From: UBA6115 sp964346355
GTDB taxonomy: Bacteria; Bacillota; Clostridia; Christensenellales; Aristaeellaceae
Assembly (NCBI GenBank): GCA_964346355.1
Contig: CAYFUH010000001.1
Span: 59,896-123,895 of the forward strand
Reading direction: 5' to 3'
DNA length: 64,000 bases
Shown: piece after piece, positions 33,517 to 42,126 of the stretch
How the letters are laid out: every line of letters begins with the position of its first letter
Position numbering within the stretch: the first letter of the stretch is position 1
Program-made: the position numbers and the translations under genes
The notes under the pieces: model-generated
The model's database searches: none
What the model saw: only the letters and a program-made list of their open reading frames with translations
What the model was told of the DNA's origin: nothing

Positions 33517-34341
33517 TTAGAAACAAAACCGCGCGATGGCCTGTGCGACACCGTCCTCATCATATGATGCGGTGACGGCATCCGCTTGCTGCTTGATGGC
33601 ATCCACAGCATTGCCCATCGCGACCCCTAGGCCTGCGTAAACAATCATCGATAAATCATTCAGCTGGTCCCCCAGCGTCATGATGTGCGCGGGTTTCACA
33701 CCAACATGCTGTGCCAGCACGTCCAGCCCCTTCCCCTTGTCAGCCCCAGCCGGCATGATTTCAAGATTTCTGCCGCCGGAGCTGGTGACTTCGATCCCTT
33801 TGATGTCAAGAAGCGCTGTCTGGATATCTTTTGACGCGTTGTCATCATGATCAAATATCACGAAAAATTTGTAAATCGGTGTATCAAGCACCGCCTTGAC
33901 GGCTTCAAGCCCCCTGCGATAACTCACCCGCTGCTTGAGCTTGGCCAGGTGCTCCTCGTTGCGCTCGGAAATATGCCGCGGAATTGTCCACCTGTTGGTT
34001 ACCGTCCTTCTGCCAAAGACATAGTAGCCCTCATTGAAGGCTTCCAGCACATCAAATACCGCGTAAACTGAGGCGGTGTCCATAATTGTTTCGTGGATGC
34101 GCTCACCGTATGGGCTTAGGTCAACCACTGCGCCGTTGGTGCTGATGATGGGACATGTGATGCCCTCATCCACCATGATTTGTGCTGCGTTTTCCGGATA
34201 GCGCCCCGTCGCCGCGGCAAAGATGATGCCCGCGTCCTGAGCTTTTCGTATCATCTCTTTGTTGTAGTCCGAAATACCGCCTTCACGGTTTAATAAGGTG
34301 CCGTCAAAATCCGCGGCGATTAAACGAATGTCTGATGTCAT
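33517..34341 (-). CDS. Cof-type HAD-IIB sugar/nucleotide phosphatase
   Basis: 274 residues. Motif I is AADFDGTLLN (nucleophile Asp), motif II lies in AATGRYPENA, and motif IV is LGDQLNDLSMI; the C2 cap lies between. Members dephosphorylate sugar phosphates, FMN or PLP, with broad specificity. ATG 34341 has AAAGGA nine bases upstream, 14 bp after the RluA-type gene. Its N-terminal extension to 34440 has no start signal and is not used. Confidence 0.92.
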   Translation of the reverse strand: MTSDIRLIAADFDGTLLNREGGISDYNKEMIRKAQDAGIIFAAATGRYPENAAQIMVDEGITCPIISTNGAVVDLSPYGERIHETIMDTASVYAVFDVLEAFNEGYYVFGRRTVTNRWTIPRHISERNEEHLAKLKQRVSYRRGLEAVKAVLDTPIYKFFVIFDHDDNASKDIQTALLDIKGIEVTSSGGRNLEIMPAGADKGKGLDVLAQHVGVKPAHIMTLGDQLNDLSMIVYAGLGVAMGNAVDAIKQQADAVTASYDEDGVAQAIARFCF

Positions 34342-34355
34342 CAGGTGTAATCCTT

Positions 34356-35198
34356 TCAAAAGGGCGGCTTGATTGAAAACTGCTTGCCCCGCATGCTGAT
34401 TAAGGGGCAGGATGCCGGGAAGCCAAGTCTGGTTGCGCAAAGCCGTAAGCTGCGCGCCTTGTATGCTTTATTGGCATCCCGGTCACCATACACATCATCC
34501 CCCAGCAGCGGATGGCCCAAAAAGGCCAGGTGTGCGCGGATCTGATGCGTGCGGCCTGTGTGCAACCGTATCAGCAAACGCGAAACCTGTCCAGCCACCA
34601 GCACAGCGTATTCTGTGACGATTTGTTTGGAGGCGCTCACCTGTTGATGATGGACCTTGACCCGTCCGGCTGCGCTGTCTTTGGTCAACCAGTTGGTAAG
34701 GACCCCAAGCGGCGGCTTGGGTGAGCCCAACACCTCGCAGATATATTCCTTCTCCACCTGGTTGTCTTTAAATGCCTGGGATAAGGCTTCCTCTGCCGCT
34801 TTGTGTTTGGCGATCACCATTAAACCGCTCGTCTGGTTATCCAGCCGATGAACCAGGAAAGGCTGGAAAGTAGAATCCAAATAATCCTGTGCCCAGGTGA
34901 GCACATTAAACCCGCTGCTTTCTTCTTCATCCGCACTGATGCCAGCCGGTTTGTTGATAATGATGCAGTCATCATTTTCAAACAGAACGGGCATTTGCTG
35001 CACCTTGGCAAGCGTATACAAAAGCACGGTATCGCCAGGACGAAGCGGAACATTGTCCTGTACCTTCTGCCCATTCACCCGGATATCCTTGGTTCTAAGC
35101 GCTTTTCTGATGGCAGCAGGCGGCAGCAGGGGCAACTCCCTTTCCAGCGTGGACAGCAGCAAGCCATTTCGTTTTACAACAATCTCAAACCGACTCAA
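34356..35198 (-). CDS. RluA-family 23S rRNA/tRNA pseudouridine synthase
   Basis: 280 residues. An N-terminal S4 domain (about 15-65: IRKALRTKDIRVNGQKV) precedes the catalytic domain. The active-site Asp is in HRLDNQTSGL; RLHTGRTHQIRAHLAFLGHPLLGDDVYG is the second family block, split here by a few changes. The target base is not predictable (RluD/RluC/YlyB groups). The start is TTG 35198 with GAAGAGG before it; a good promoter (35232-35260) serves it and the HAD gene. Confidence 0.92.
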   Translation of the reverse strand: MSRFEIVVKRNGLLLSTLERELPLLPPAAIRKALRTKDIRVNGQKVQDNVPLRPGDTVLLYTLAKVQQMPVLFENDDCIIINKPAGISADEEESSGFNVLTWAQDYLDSTFQPFLVHRLDNQTSGLMVIAKHKAAEEALSQAFKDNQVEKEYICEVLGSPKPPLGVLTNWLTKDSAAGRVKVHHQQVSASKQIVTEYAVLVAGQVSRLLIRLHTGRTHQIRAHLAFLGHPLLGDDVYGDRDANKAYKARSLRLCATRLGFPASCPLISMRGKQFSIKPPF

Positions 35199-35231
35199 AA
35201 TAACCTCTTCTCATGACTTCGTTTGAAGTCC

Positions 35232-35260
35232 AGTGTAGATAGGCAGCTCACAGATGTCAA
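35232..35260 (-). promoter_or_regulatory. Candidate promoter for the RluA-HAD unit
   Basis: Minus strand TTGACA (35255-35260), 17 bp, TACACT (35232-35237), about 35 bp upstream of the TTG start. A 12-base palindrome TGCATATATGCA lies just upstream at 35264-35275. Confidence 0.6.
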
Positions 35261-35405
35261 GATTGCATATATGCAGGACAGATTTTCAATCTTTGGTCAT
35301 AAATACAGGAGAAATACAAATTAATCGTTGTATAAACTCTCATCCATATGTAATATCACCTTTATATTCGCTTGAAGCGATGATAAAAAAGGAGGTCAGG
35401 ATGTC

Positions 35406-36536
35406 ATGAAAAAGCGCTCAATACTCTCAATGTTGGTTGTAATCGCTCTGATTATTTCCGCTGCTCTGCCAGTTTTGGCGGAAGATGTCATTAAGATTGG
35501 CGGGATTGGCGTCCTGTCCGGCAAGTATGGTATGTACGGTCTGGCTGTCCGCGAAGGTGTTGATTTGTATGTCAAGCAGATCAATGAAAAGGGCGGCGTG
35601 CTGGGCAAACAAGTGCAAATTTTATGGGAAGACACCCAGGGCAACGCATCTGAGGCAATCAACGCCTACCTGAAACTGAGCGACATGGATGTAGTCGGTT
35701 ACATCGGCGGAGTGCTGTCCGGCGAATCAAAGGCTCTGGCCGAAGTAACAGCTGAAGACGGCGCACCGCAGATCAGCCCCTCAGCCACCGACTATGATGT
35801 GACCACCGGCCGCCCCAATGTGTTCCGCACCTGCTTCCTGGATCCTTTCCAGGCAAAGGCGGTTGCCGAATACATGGCAGCAGAAGGCATCAAGAAAGTC
35901 GCTGTGCTGTATGACAACGCGACGGATTATTCAAACGGCTTGTATGAAGCGTTCAAAGCAAAAAGCGAAGAACTGGGCGTTGAGATCGTGGCAGCAGAAG
36001 CTGCAGCCTATGGCGACACGGACTATAAAACACAATTGACCACCATCCAGAACACAAAACCAGAGGCAGTCTTCCTGCCCTATTACGGCGCGGACGCCGC
36101 CCTCATCCTGGCGCAGGCCAAAGAGTTAGGCCTTGATGTTCATTTCTACGGTGCGGACGGTATCGCGGACATTGTGGACTATGTCGCGGATAAATCCGTG
36201 CTGACCAAGGTTGTCTATACGGATCACTTCTCCACCGACGCGCAAAGCGACATCGCGGTGAACTTTGTAAAGGCCTTCGAAGAGGAATACGGAAAAGTGC
36301 CCACCATTTCCTTCTCTGCCACTGGGTATGACGCGGCTGTTGTACTGTTGGCCGCAATCGAAGCGGCAGGCTCCACAGACGCCAAAGCGATTGTGGATGC
36401 CATCAAGGCGACCAACCTGACCGCTGTGTCCGGCAACATCACCTTTGATGACCATAACGACCCCATCAAATCCACCTTTTTCCAGACCTTCGACGGGGAA
36501 GGCAACAAGCTCTTCCTCAAGCAGGTGGACCCATAA
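35406..36536 (+). CDS. livK: ABC transporter substrate-binding protein, branched-chain amino-acid (LivK) type
   Basis: 376 residues. Signal peptide SMLVVIALIISAALPVLA, mature start near EDVIKIGG. The two-lobed periplasmic-binding fold is typical: IGVLSGKYGMYGLAV, ISPSATDYDVTT, then VAVLYDNATDY-like and FSATGYDAAVVL. Ligands of this group include Leu/Ile/Val, other amino acids and amides; the sequence does not decide. There is no lipobox Cys, which is unusual for a Gram-positive binding protein and leaves its anchoring unclear. GGAGG lies ten bases ahead of the start. Confidence 0.92.
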   Translation: MKKRSILSMLVVIALIISAALPVLAEDVIKIGGIGVLSGKYGMYGLAVREGVDLYVKQINEKGGVLGKQVQILWEDTQGNASEAINAYLKLSDMDVVGYIGGVLSGESKALAEVTAEDGAPQISPSATDYDVTTGRPNVFRTCFLDPFQAKAVAEYMAAEGIKKVAVLYDNATDYSNGLYEAFKAKSEELGVEIVAAEAAAYGDTDYKTQLTTIQNTKPEAVFLPYYGADAALILAQAKELGLDVHFYGADGIADIVDYVADKSVLTKVVYTDHFSTDAQSDIAVNFVKAFEEEYGKVPTISFSATGYDAAVVLLAAIEAAGSTDAKAIVDAIKATNLTAVSGNITFDDHNDPIKSTFFQTFDGEGNKLFLKQVDP

Positions 36537-36622
36537 ATCCTGTAGATTAACACCTCAATAAGGGGGGGAGCCATCCTCCCCTCATTCTTTATGTAAGTAG
36601 GCTTTGCTGCAGGAGTAATAAT

Positions 36623-37501
36623 ATGAACTTATTTTTAAACCAGCTGATCAACGGCTTGCACGTTGGCAGCATCTACGCCTTGATTGCCCTGGGCTATACC
36701 ATGGTATACGGCATTGTTAAGCTCATCAATTTTGCCCACGGCGACATCATCATGGTGGGCGCCTATACAGCGGTGATTGTGCTGATGACCCTTGGCTGGT
36801 CCGCACCTGTCGCGCTATTGGCGGCGGTTGTGGTCTGCGTCATATTCGGCGTGCTCATCGAGCGTATCGCATACAAACCCTTGCGCAACTCACCCCGGAT
36901 TTCATCCCTCATCACCGCCATCGGCGTCAGCATGCTGTTGCAAAACGCGGCACTGCTCATTTTTGGTGCGCAACCCCAGCCCTTTCCCACCGTCTTGAAT
37001 ATTGAGCCCATCAAGTTAAACGGCATTCAAATCAGCTTTGTCACCTTGCTTACGGTCGGCATATCCGCTGTTCTCATGATTTTGCTGCAAGGCTTTGTCA
37101 TCGGCAGCAAAGCAGGCAAAGCGATGCGCGCCGCCAGTGAGGACTATATGACCGCACAGCTGATGGGCATCAATGTGAACACCACCATTACCCTTACCTT
37201 TGCCATTGGCTGCGCTTTGGCGGGCATTGGCTCTTTCTTGTTCTGTATGGCCTACCCCGCTGTCTCCCCCACCATGGGCTCCTTGCCTGGGCTGAAGGCT
37301 TTCATCGCGGCGGTATTGGGCGGGATTGGCATCATTCCCGGCGCCATGTTGGGCGGGTTTGTGATGGGGGTTGCAGAAAGCCTGACAAAGGCCTACATCT
37401 CCACCACCATGAGTGATGCGGTCGTATACGGCATCCTCATCCTTGTGCTGCTGGTCAAGCCTACCGGGCTGCTTGGCAAAACGACCAGTGAGAAGGTGTA
37501 G
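36623..37501 (+). CDS. livH: Branched-chain amino-acid ABC permease LivH
   Basis: 292 residues with about eight membrane helices. Family blocks are GSIYALIALGYTMVYGI, NFAHGDI near residue 33 and GSKAGKAMRAASEDYMTAQLMGI, the cytoplasmic coupling loop. The C-terminus has LGGIGIIPGAMLGG. It partners the LivM part of the next gene. It lies 86 bp after livK, and the gap has an A/T- and G-rich stretch but no strong terminator. Confidence 0.95.
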   Translation: MNLFLNQLINGLHVGSIYALIALGYTMVYGIVKLINFAHGDIIMVGAYTAVIVLMTLGWSAPVALLAAVVVCVIFGVLIERIAYKPLRNSPRISSLITAIGVSMLLQNAALLIFGAQPQPFPTVLNIEPIKLNGIQISFVTLLTVGISAVLMILLQGFVIGSKAGKAMRAASEDYMTAQLMGINVNTTITLTFAIGCALAGIGSFLFCMAYPAVSPTMGSLPGLKAFIAAVLGGIGIIPGAMLGGFVMGVAESLTKAYISTTMSDAVVYGILILVLLVKPTGLLGKTTSEKV

Positions 37502-37508
37502 GTGCGCG

Positions 37509-39359
37509 ATGAATAAGAAGACAAAATCACTGTCCTTAAACCTGCTGGCCACCCTGGCACTGTATTTGCTGATTACAGTGCTGATCGCCTCCGGTGCCAT
37601 CAACAATTACCTGGCCAACATCATTATTACCATATGCATCACCATCATCATGACGGCCAGTTTGAACGTCACAACCGGTTTGCTTGGGCAGCTGGCCTTG
37701 GGCCACGCCGGCTTCATGGCGATTGGCGCCTATGTTTCCGCCCTGTTCACAAAATCTGTCGCGCTGGACTTTGGCCTGTCCCTGCCCCTGTCCCTCTTGA
37801 TAGGCGGCCTTGTGGCTGCCCTGTTTGGCATGCTGATTGGCATTCCCGCACTGCGGCTTGAAGGGGATTACCTGGCCATTATTACCCTGGGATTTGGAGA
37901 GATTATCCGCGTCATCCTCGTCAACCTGGACATCACAGGCGGACCACGCGGGCTAACCCGCATCACCAGGATGTCACGCGCCTTTTCTGATGACAGGTTG
38001 CTCTCCAGCATCATCGCCTTCACCTTCGTATTCACCATCACGGCGCTCATCATCGCCAGCATTTTCACCCTGGGACGCTCGCGGCATGGCCGGGCCATCA
38101 TCTCCATCCGCGAGAACGCCATCGCAGCGGAAGCGACCGGCATCCCCACCACACGCTATAAGCTGTTGGCCTTCACCGTGGCCGCCTTTTACGCGGGCAT
38201 CGCCGGCGGGTTGTTCGCGCACCAAACCAGCATTATCGAAGCCCGGATGTTTGACTTCAACAAATCCATTGAATACCTGGTCATGGTGGTCTTGGGCGGC
38301 ATGGGCTCCATCACTGGGTCCATCATTTCCTCTATCGTACTGGTCTCCCTGCCGGAGTTGCTGCGCGGCATGGACAAGTACCGCTTGATTATCTATTCTC
38401 TTTTACTGATTATGATGATGCTTTTCCGTCCCTCAGGCTTGCTGGGTACAAGGGAGTTCTCCATGATTAAACTGTGGGAGCGGCTTGAAGTGCTGTACAA
38501 GCGTCTCTTCAGGCGGCATGAGGCACAGACCAAGATGCCGTTTCAGCCCCGCTATGACGTATGGGATGATAAGCCGGTGCTTGAAACCCATTCCCTGGGC
38601 ATATCATTTGGCGGGTTGACCGCGGCAGAAAAAATTGATATTTGCCTGATGAATGATGAAATTGTTGGGTTGATCGGCCCCAACGGCGCCGGGAAGACCA
38701 CCGTGTTCAACCTGCTCACCGGTGTTTATACGCCAACGGAAGGCCAGGTCATTTTGCTGGGCAATCCGATCCACGGCAAGATGACCCATCAGATTACCGC
38801 CGACGGCATCGCGCGGACCTTCCAGAATATCCGCCTCTTTAAATCCCTGTCCGCCCTTGATAACATCAAGGTAGCGTTCCATTCACGTATGCAGTATTCC
38901 CCCATCAGCGCCATCATCAGGGATGCCAAATGCCAAAGTGAGGAGCGGGGCATCGATGTCCGCGCGCGGGAATTGCTGCGGGTGTTTGAAATGGAAGCCC
39001 AGGCCGATGTCCCCGCTGGCTCCTTACCCTATGGACAGCAGCGAAAGCTTGAAATCTGCAGAGCCTTGGCCTCCAACCCCAAGGTCTTGCTGCTGGATGA
39101 ACCGGCTGCCGGTATGAACCCCAGCGAGACCGCCGAACTGATGCAGACCATCAAAACCATCCGCAGCCAGTTTTCTGTCGCGATTTTATTGATTGAGCAT
39201 GATATGAAACTGGTCATGGGCATTTGTGAGCGGATCTACGTGCTCAACTACGGCCGGGTTATCGCGCATGGCACACCGGAGGAGATTCGTAACAACAAGG
39301 AAGTGATCACGGCCTACCTTGGCCAGGATCAGTCCCACATGGAGGCGAGCCATGCTTAA
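37509..39359 (+). CDS. livM: Fused LivM permease and LivG ATPase
   Basis: 616 residues in one frame. Residues 1-310 are a LivM-type permease (LGQLALGHAGFMAIGAY, GIPALRLEGDYLAI, coupling loop SIRENAIAAEATGI). After a charged linker (about 320-355) comes a complete LivG-type ATPase: Walker A GPNGAGKTTVFN, Q-loop in RTFQNIRLF, a variant signature (LPYGQQRKLEI) and Walker B VLLLDEPAAGMNP. Subunit stoichiometry would then be one fused chain plus LivH and LivF. The start is seven bases after livH. The 3' end overlaps livF by 8 bp. Confidence 0.95.
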   Translation: MNKKTKSLSLNLLATLALYLLITVLIASGAINNYLANIIITICITIIMTASLNVTTGLLGQLALGHAGFMAIGAYVSALFTKSVALDFGLSLPLSLLIGGLVAALFGMLIGIPALRLEGDYLAIITLGFGEIIRVILVNLDITGGPRGLTRITRMSRAFSDDRLLSSIIAFTFVFTITALIIASIFTLGRSRHGRAIISIRENAIAAEATGIPTTRYKLLAFTVAAFYAGIAGGLFAHQTSIIEARMFDFNKSIEYLVMVVLGGMGSITGSIISSIVLVSLPELLRGMDKYRLIIYSLLLIMMMLFRPSGLLGTREFSMIKLWERLEVLYKRLFRRHEAQTKMPFQPRYDVWDDKPVLETHSLGISFGGLTAAEKIDICLMNDEIVGLIGPNGAGKTTVFNLLTGVYTPTEGQVILLGNPIHGKMTHQITADGIARTFQNIRLFKSLSALDNIKVAFHSRMQYSPISAIIRDAKCQSEERGIDVRARELLRVFEMEAQADVPAGSLPYGQQRKLEICRALASNPKVLLLDEPAAGMNPSETAELMQTIKTIRSQFSVAILLIEHDMKLVMGICERIYVLNYGRVIAHGTPEEIRNNKEVITAYLGQDQSHMEASHA

Positions 39360-40056
39360 AGTTCAGGACATCAACCTGTTTTACGGCGCGATCCAGGCGC
39401 TGCGGAACATCAGTTTTCAAGTGCAACCGGGTGAGATCGTCTCCCTCATCGGCGCCAATGGCGCTGGTAAAAGTTCCATCCTCAATGCCATCTCAGGTGT
39501 GCATACCATCGCATCCGGCGAAATCCTGTTTGAGGATCAGTCCATCAAAAAACTGCCGCCCTTCCGTCTGGTTTCAATGGGCTTGTCCCAGGTGCCGGAA
39601 GGCCGGCGTGTGTTTGCCAAAATGTCAGTGTTTGAAAACCTGGAAATGGGCGCTTTCACACGAAGTGACACACCGGGGATTGACCTGGATATGGAGAGGA
39701 TCTTCGCCCACTTCCCGCGTTTGAAGGAGCGCAGAAGGCAGCTGGCCGGCACCTTGTCTGGCGGTGAGCAACAGATGCTGGCCATGGGCCGCGCGATGAT
39801 GAGCCGTCCCAAACTGCTGATGATGGATGAGCCATCCATGGGGCTTTCCCCTCTGTTGGTCCAGGAAATATACGACATTATCCGAGAAATCAACCAGGAG
39901 GGAACCACCATTTTGCTGGTGGAACAAAACGCGCAGATGGCCTTATCCCTTGCCCACCGCGCGTATGTGCTGGAGACAGGTCGCATCATCAAATCCGGCT
40001 CTGGACAGGCTTTGATGCAGGATGAGGACGTCCGCAAAGCCTACCTTGGCGGGTAA
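39352..40056 (+). CDS. livF: Branched-chain amino-acid ABC ATPase LivF
   Basis: 234 residues. Walker A is GANGAGKSSIL, signature LSGGEQQMLAM, Walker B LLMMDEPSMGLSP and the H-loop LVEQNAQ with Gln/Asn in place of His as usual for LivF. GGAGG lies six bases ahead of ATG 39352. It closes the livKH-MG-F importer operon and is followed by a terminator-like stem shared with metK. Confidence 0.96.
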   Translation: MLKVQDINLFYGAIQALRNISFQVQPGEIVSLIGANGAGKSSILNAISGVHTIASGEILFEDQSIKKLPPFRLVSMGLSQVPEGRRVFAKMSVFENLEMGAFTRSDTPGIDLDMERIFAHFPRLKERRRQLAGTLSGGEQQMLAMGRAMMSRPKLLMMDEPSMGLSPLLVQEIYDIIREINQEGTTILLVEQNAQMALSLAHRAYVLETGRIIKSGSGQALMQDEDVRKAYLGG

Positions 40057-40068
40057 CTCAATAAGATC

Positions 40069-40096
40069 GGGGCGCAGACTGGATCATCCGCGCCCC
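40069..40096. terminator. Terminator between livF and metK
   Basis: GGGGCGC (40069-40075) pairs with GCGCCCC (40090-40096); the T tract after it is broken (TTAGTTTGATTTT). It lies between convergent genes. Confidence 0.6.
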
Positions 40097-40116
40097 TTAG
40101 TTTGATTTTAATTTTA

Positions 40117-41286
40117 TCAGCGAACCGCTTTCTTGAGCGCTTCTGCCTGATTGGCCTTTTCCCAGGGCAGGTCCAGATCCAGACGCCCAAAGTGACCATA
40201 GGCTGCTGTTTGCCGATAAATCGGCCGGCGCAAATCCAAGGTGCTGATGATGCCATCGGGTGTAAAATCCATGACCTCCTGCAGCGCCTTTTCAATCATA
40301 TCATCGCGCACCTTGCCTGTGCCAAAGGTATCAACTGTGAAGCTGACCGGCTGCGCGCGGCCGATGGCGTAGGCCAGGGCAACCTGGCAGCGGTCCGCCA
40401 AACCGGCCGCGACCACATTGACCGCGGCGTAGCGCGCCATATAGGCGCCGGAACGGTCCACCTTGGTGGGGTCCTTACCGGAGAAACAGCCGCCGCCATG
40501 GGGTACAAACCCGCCATAGGTATCCACGATGATTTTGCGTCCGGTCAAGCCGCTGTCGCCCGCGGGGCCGCCCAGGACAAAACGCCCGGAAGGATTGACC
40601 AGAAGCTCCGTCTCATCCGTGAAAAGATGCGCGGGAATGACCTGATGGATGACCGCTTCTGTCATCGCCTCGCGGATGGCTGTTTGAGAGACCTTTTCGT
40701 CATGCTGGGTGGAGATTACAATATTGCTGATGGCAACAGGCCTGCCGTTCTCATACACCATGCTGACCTGGCTTTTACCATCCGGCCGCATCCAGGGAAA
40801 CTGCCTGGACCTGCGCACCTCGTCCATACGCCGGGCCAAGCGATGGGCCAGCGCGATGGGCATGGGCAGCAGCTCCTCCGTCTCGTTGCTGGCATAACCA
40901 AACATCATGCCCTGGTCCCCGGCACCGGTGATTTGGCTGCCGCCTTCGCGGCTCTCAAGCGCGTTGTTCACGCCGCCCGCGATATCCGGGGATTGTTCGT
41001 TCACCGCGGTCAATACGGCGCAGGTATGCCCGTCAAAGCCGAACTTGGCGCGGTTATAACCAAGATCCAGCGCCACCCCCCGGGCGATGTCCTGGATGGG
41101 CACATAGGTCGTGGTGGTGATTTCGCCCATCACCAGGATGAGCCCTGTGGTGGCGCAGGTTTCACAGGCGACGCGCGCGTCCTTGTCCTCCGTTAAAATG
41201 GCGTCCAGCACCGCGTCTGAAATCTGGTCGCACATCTTGTCCGGATGGCCTGCGGTCACCGACTCCGCTGTAAACAGTTTCTTCAT
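40117..41286 (-). CDS. metK: S-adenosylmethionine synthetase
   Basis: 389 residues. MetK makes SAM from Met and ATP. Diagnostic motifs: GHPDKMCDQISDA (ATP site), GAGDQGMMFGYA and GGGCFSGKDPTKVDRS (phosphate loop). ATG 41286 follows GGGAG by six bases. A SAM-I riboswitch and intrinsic terminator lie in its leader, so high SAM should stop transcription before the gene. The long frame extending upstream to 41445 is only the riboswitch read as codons. Confidence 0.97.
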   Translation of the reverse strand: MKKLFTAESVTAGHPDKMCDQISDAVLDAILTEDKDARVACETCATTGLILVMGEITTTTYVPIQDIARGVALDLGYNRAKFGFDGHTCAVLTAVNEQSPDIAGGVNNALESREGGSQITGAGDQGMMFGYASNETEELLPMPIALAHRLARRMDEVRRSRQFPWMRPDGKSQVSMVYENGRPVAISNIVISTQHDEKVSQTAIREAMTEAVIHQVIPAHLFTDETELLVNPSGRFVLGGPAGDSGLTGRKIIVDTYGGFVPHGGGCFSGKDPTKVDRSGAYMARYAAVNVVAAGLADRCQVALAYAIGRAQPVSFTVDTFGTGKVRDDMIEKALQEVMDFTPDGIISTLDLRRPIYRQTAAYGHFGRLDLDLPWEKANQAEALKKAVR

Positions 41287-41305
41287 GGTCGTCTCCCTTT
41301 CTGTT

Positions 41306-41331
41306 AAAAAAGCGCTTCTTGTGATAAGCGC
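41306..41331 (-). terminator. metK leader terminator controlled by the riboswitch
   Basis: Minus strand GCGCTT-ATCACAAG-AAGCGC followed by TTTTTT. The CTTATC next to the stem could pair with GATAAG of the riboswitch P1, giving an anti-terminator choice. Confidence 0.9.
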
Positions 41332-41342
41332 CTTTTTGTGCA

Positions 41343-41438
41343 AACTTATCTTCCGGCTTTCGCCGCTGGATGTAGCACCTTGCTTTCGCAGGCTGCCGGG
41401 CTTCATCGGGCCAGTCCCTCCGCCGCTCTTGATAAGTG
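41343..41438 (-). promoter_or_regulatory. SAM-I (S-box) riboswitch
   Basis: The minus-strand RNA has the full S-box core: P1 CTTATC ... GATAAG (41431-41436 with 41345-41350), AGAGCGGCGGAGGGACTGGC after P1, CCCGATGAAGCCCGGC, then GGTGCTACATCC. Terminator downstream; gene controlled is metK. Binding of SAM should favour termination. Confidence 0.97.
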
Positions 41439-41456
41439 TATTCACTTGCGTATACT
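41429..41456 (+). promoter_or_regulatory. Candidate udk promoter
   Basis: TTGATA (41429-41434), 16 bp, TATACT (41451-41456). Its -35 lies in DNA coding the riboswitch P1 arm, and its -10 overlaps the metK -10 on the other strand. Confidence 0.55.
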
Positions 41457-41482
41457 ATAAGAGATGGGTTACAAACCGTCAA
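41454..41482 (-). promoter_or_regulatory. metK promoter
   Basis: Minus strand TTGACG (41477-41482), 17 bp, TATAGT (41454-41459), about 15 bp upstream of the riboswitch. Confidence 0.75.
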
Positions 41483-41517
41483 GGGCTCTGGGTCAATCAA
41501 CTGCTTGGAGGGTATCG

Positions 41518-42126
41518 ATGCTGTTTATTGGAATCTGCGGTGCCAGCGGGTCTGGCAAATCTACCTTGTCAGAGGAATTGCTGCGCGCGCTCAACACCAG
41601 CAGCACGGTGATCAACCAGGATGCCTATTACCTTGACTACCCGCATTTAAGCTATGAAGAACGCTCACAGCTCAATTTTGATGAGCCCAAGATTTTTGAC
41701 CATGACCAACTGTTGCAGGATATCACTGACTTGTTAAACGGGAAACCAATCATAAAAAAAGCTTACGATTTTACAAAGCATGCGCGGGTGAAAAGTGATG
41801 AGGTTATCTATCCGGGCGAGGTATTGATTATGGAGGGCATCCACGCTTTTTATGACAAACGGCTGTGTGACCAAATGTTTTTAAAGCTGTTTATCAATGT
41901 GGAGCCGGACATCTGCCTGCTGCGCCGCATCAACCGTGACATCAAGGAGCGGGAACGCAGCATCGACAGCATTTCAGCCCAGTACTTGGCCACGGTCAAA
42001 CCGATGTATGACAAGTATATCCGCAACTACATCCACCAGGCGGATGTGATTGTGACCCGGGGCGGAAAAAACGCCAGAATCGTTGAGATCCTGGCGGGTT
42101 ATCTGCGGGACGCGCTGGAGAAATAA
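41518..42126 (+). CDS. udk: Uridine kinase-type P-loop kinase
   Basis: 202 residues. P-loop GASGSGKSTLSEEL, substrate region NQDAYYLDY and the lid RRINRDIKERERS. It phosphorylates uridine (and perhaps cytidine), which fits with the cytidine deaminase encoded elsewhere in the window. GGAGGG lies ahead of ATG 41518. Its stop codon abuts the stop of the convergent mntP gene with no bases between. Confidence 0.9.
   Translation: MLFIGICGASGSGKSTLSEELLRALNTSSTVINQDAYYLDYPHLSYEERSQLNFDEPKIFDHDQLLQDITDLLNGKPIIKKAYDFTKHARVKSDEVIYPGEVLIMEGIHAFYDKRLCDQMFLKLFINVEPDICLLRRINRDIKERERSIDSISAQYLATVKPMYDKYIRNYIHQADVIVTRGGKNARIVEILAGYLRDALEK

Noticed and set aside
35264..35275. Palindrome TGCATATATGCA as a defined operator
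   Set aside because: Twelve A/T-rich bases occur by chance too easily; mentioned only with the neighbouring promoter.
40117..41445. Longer MetK with an N-terminal extension
   Set aside because: The extension is the SAM-I riboswitch and terminator read as codons.
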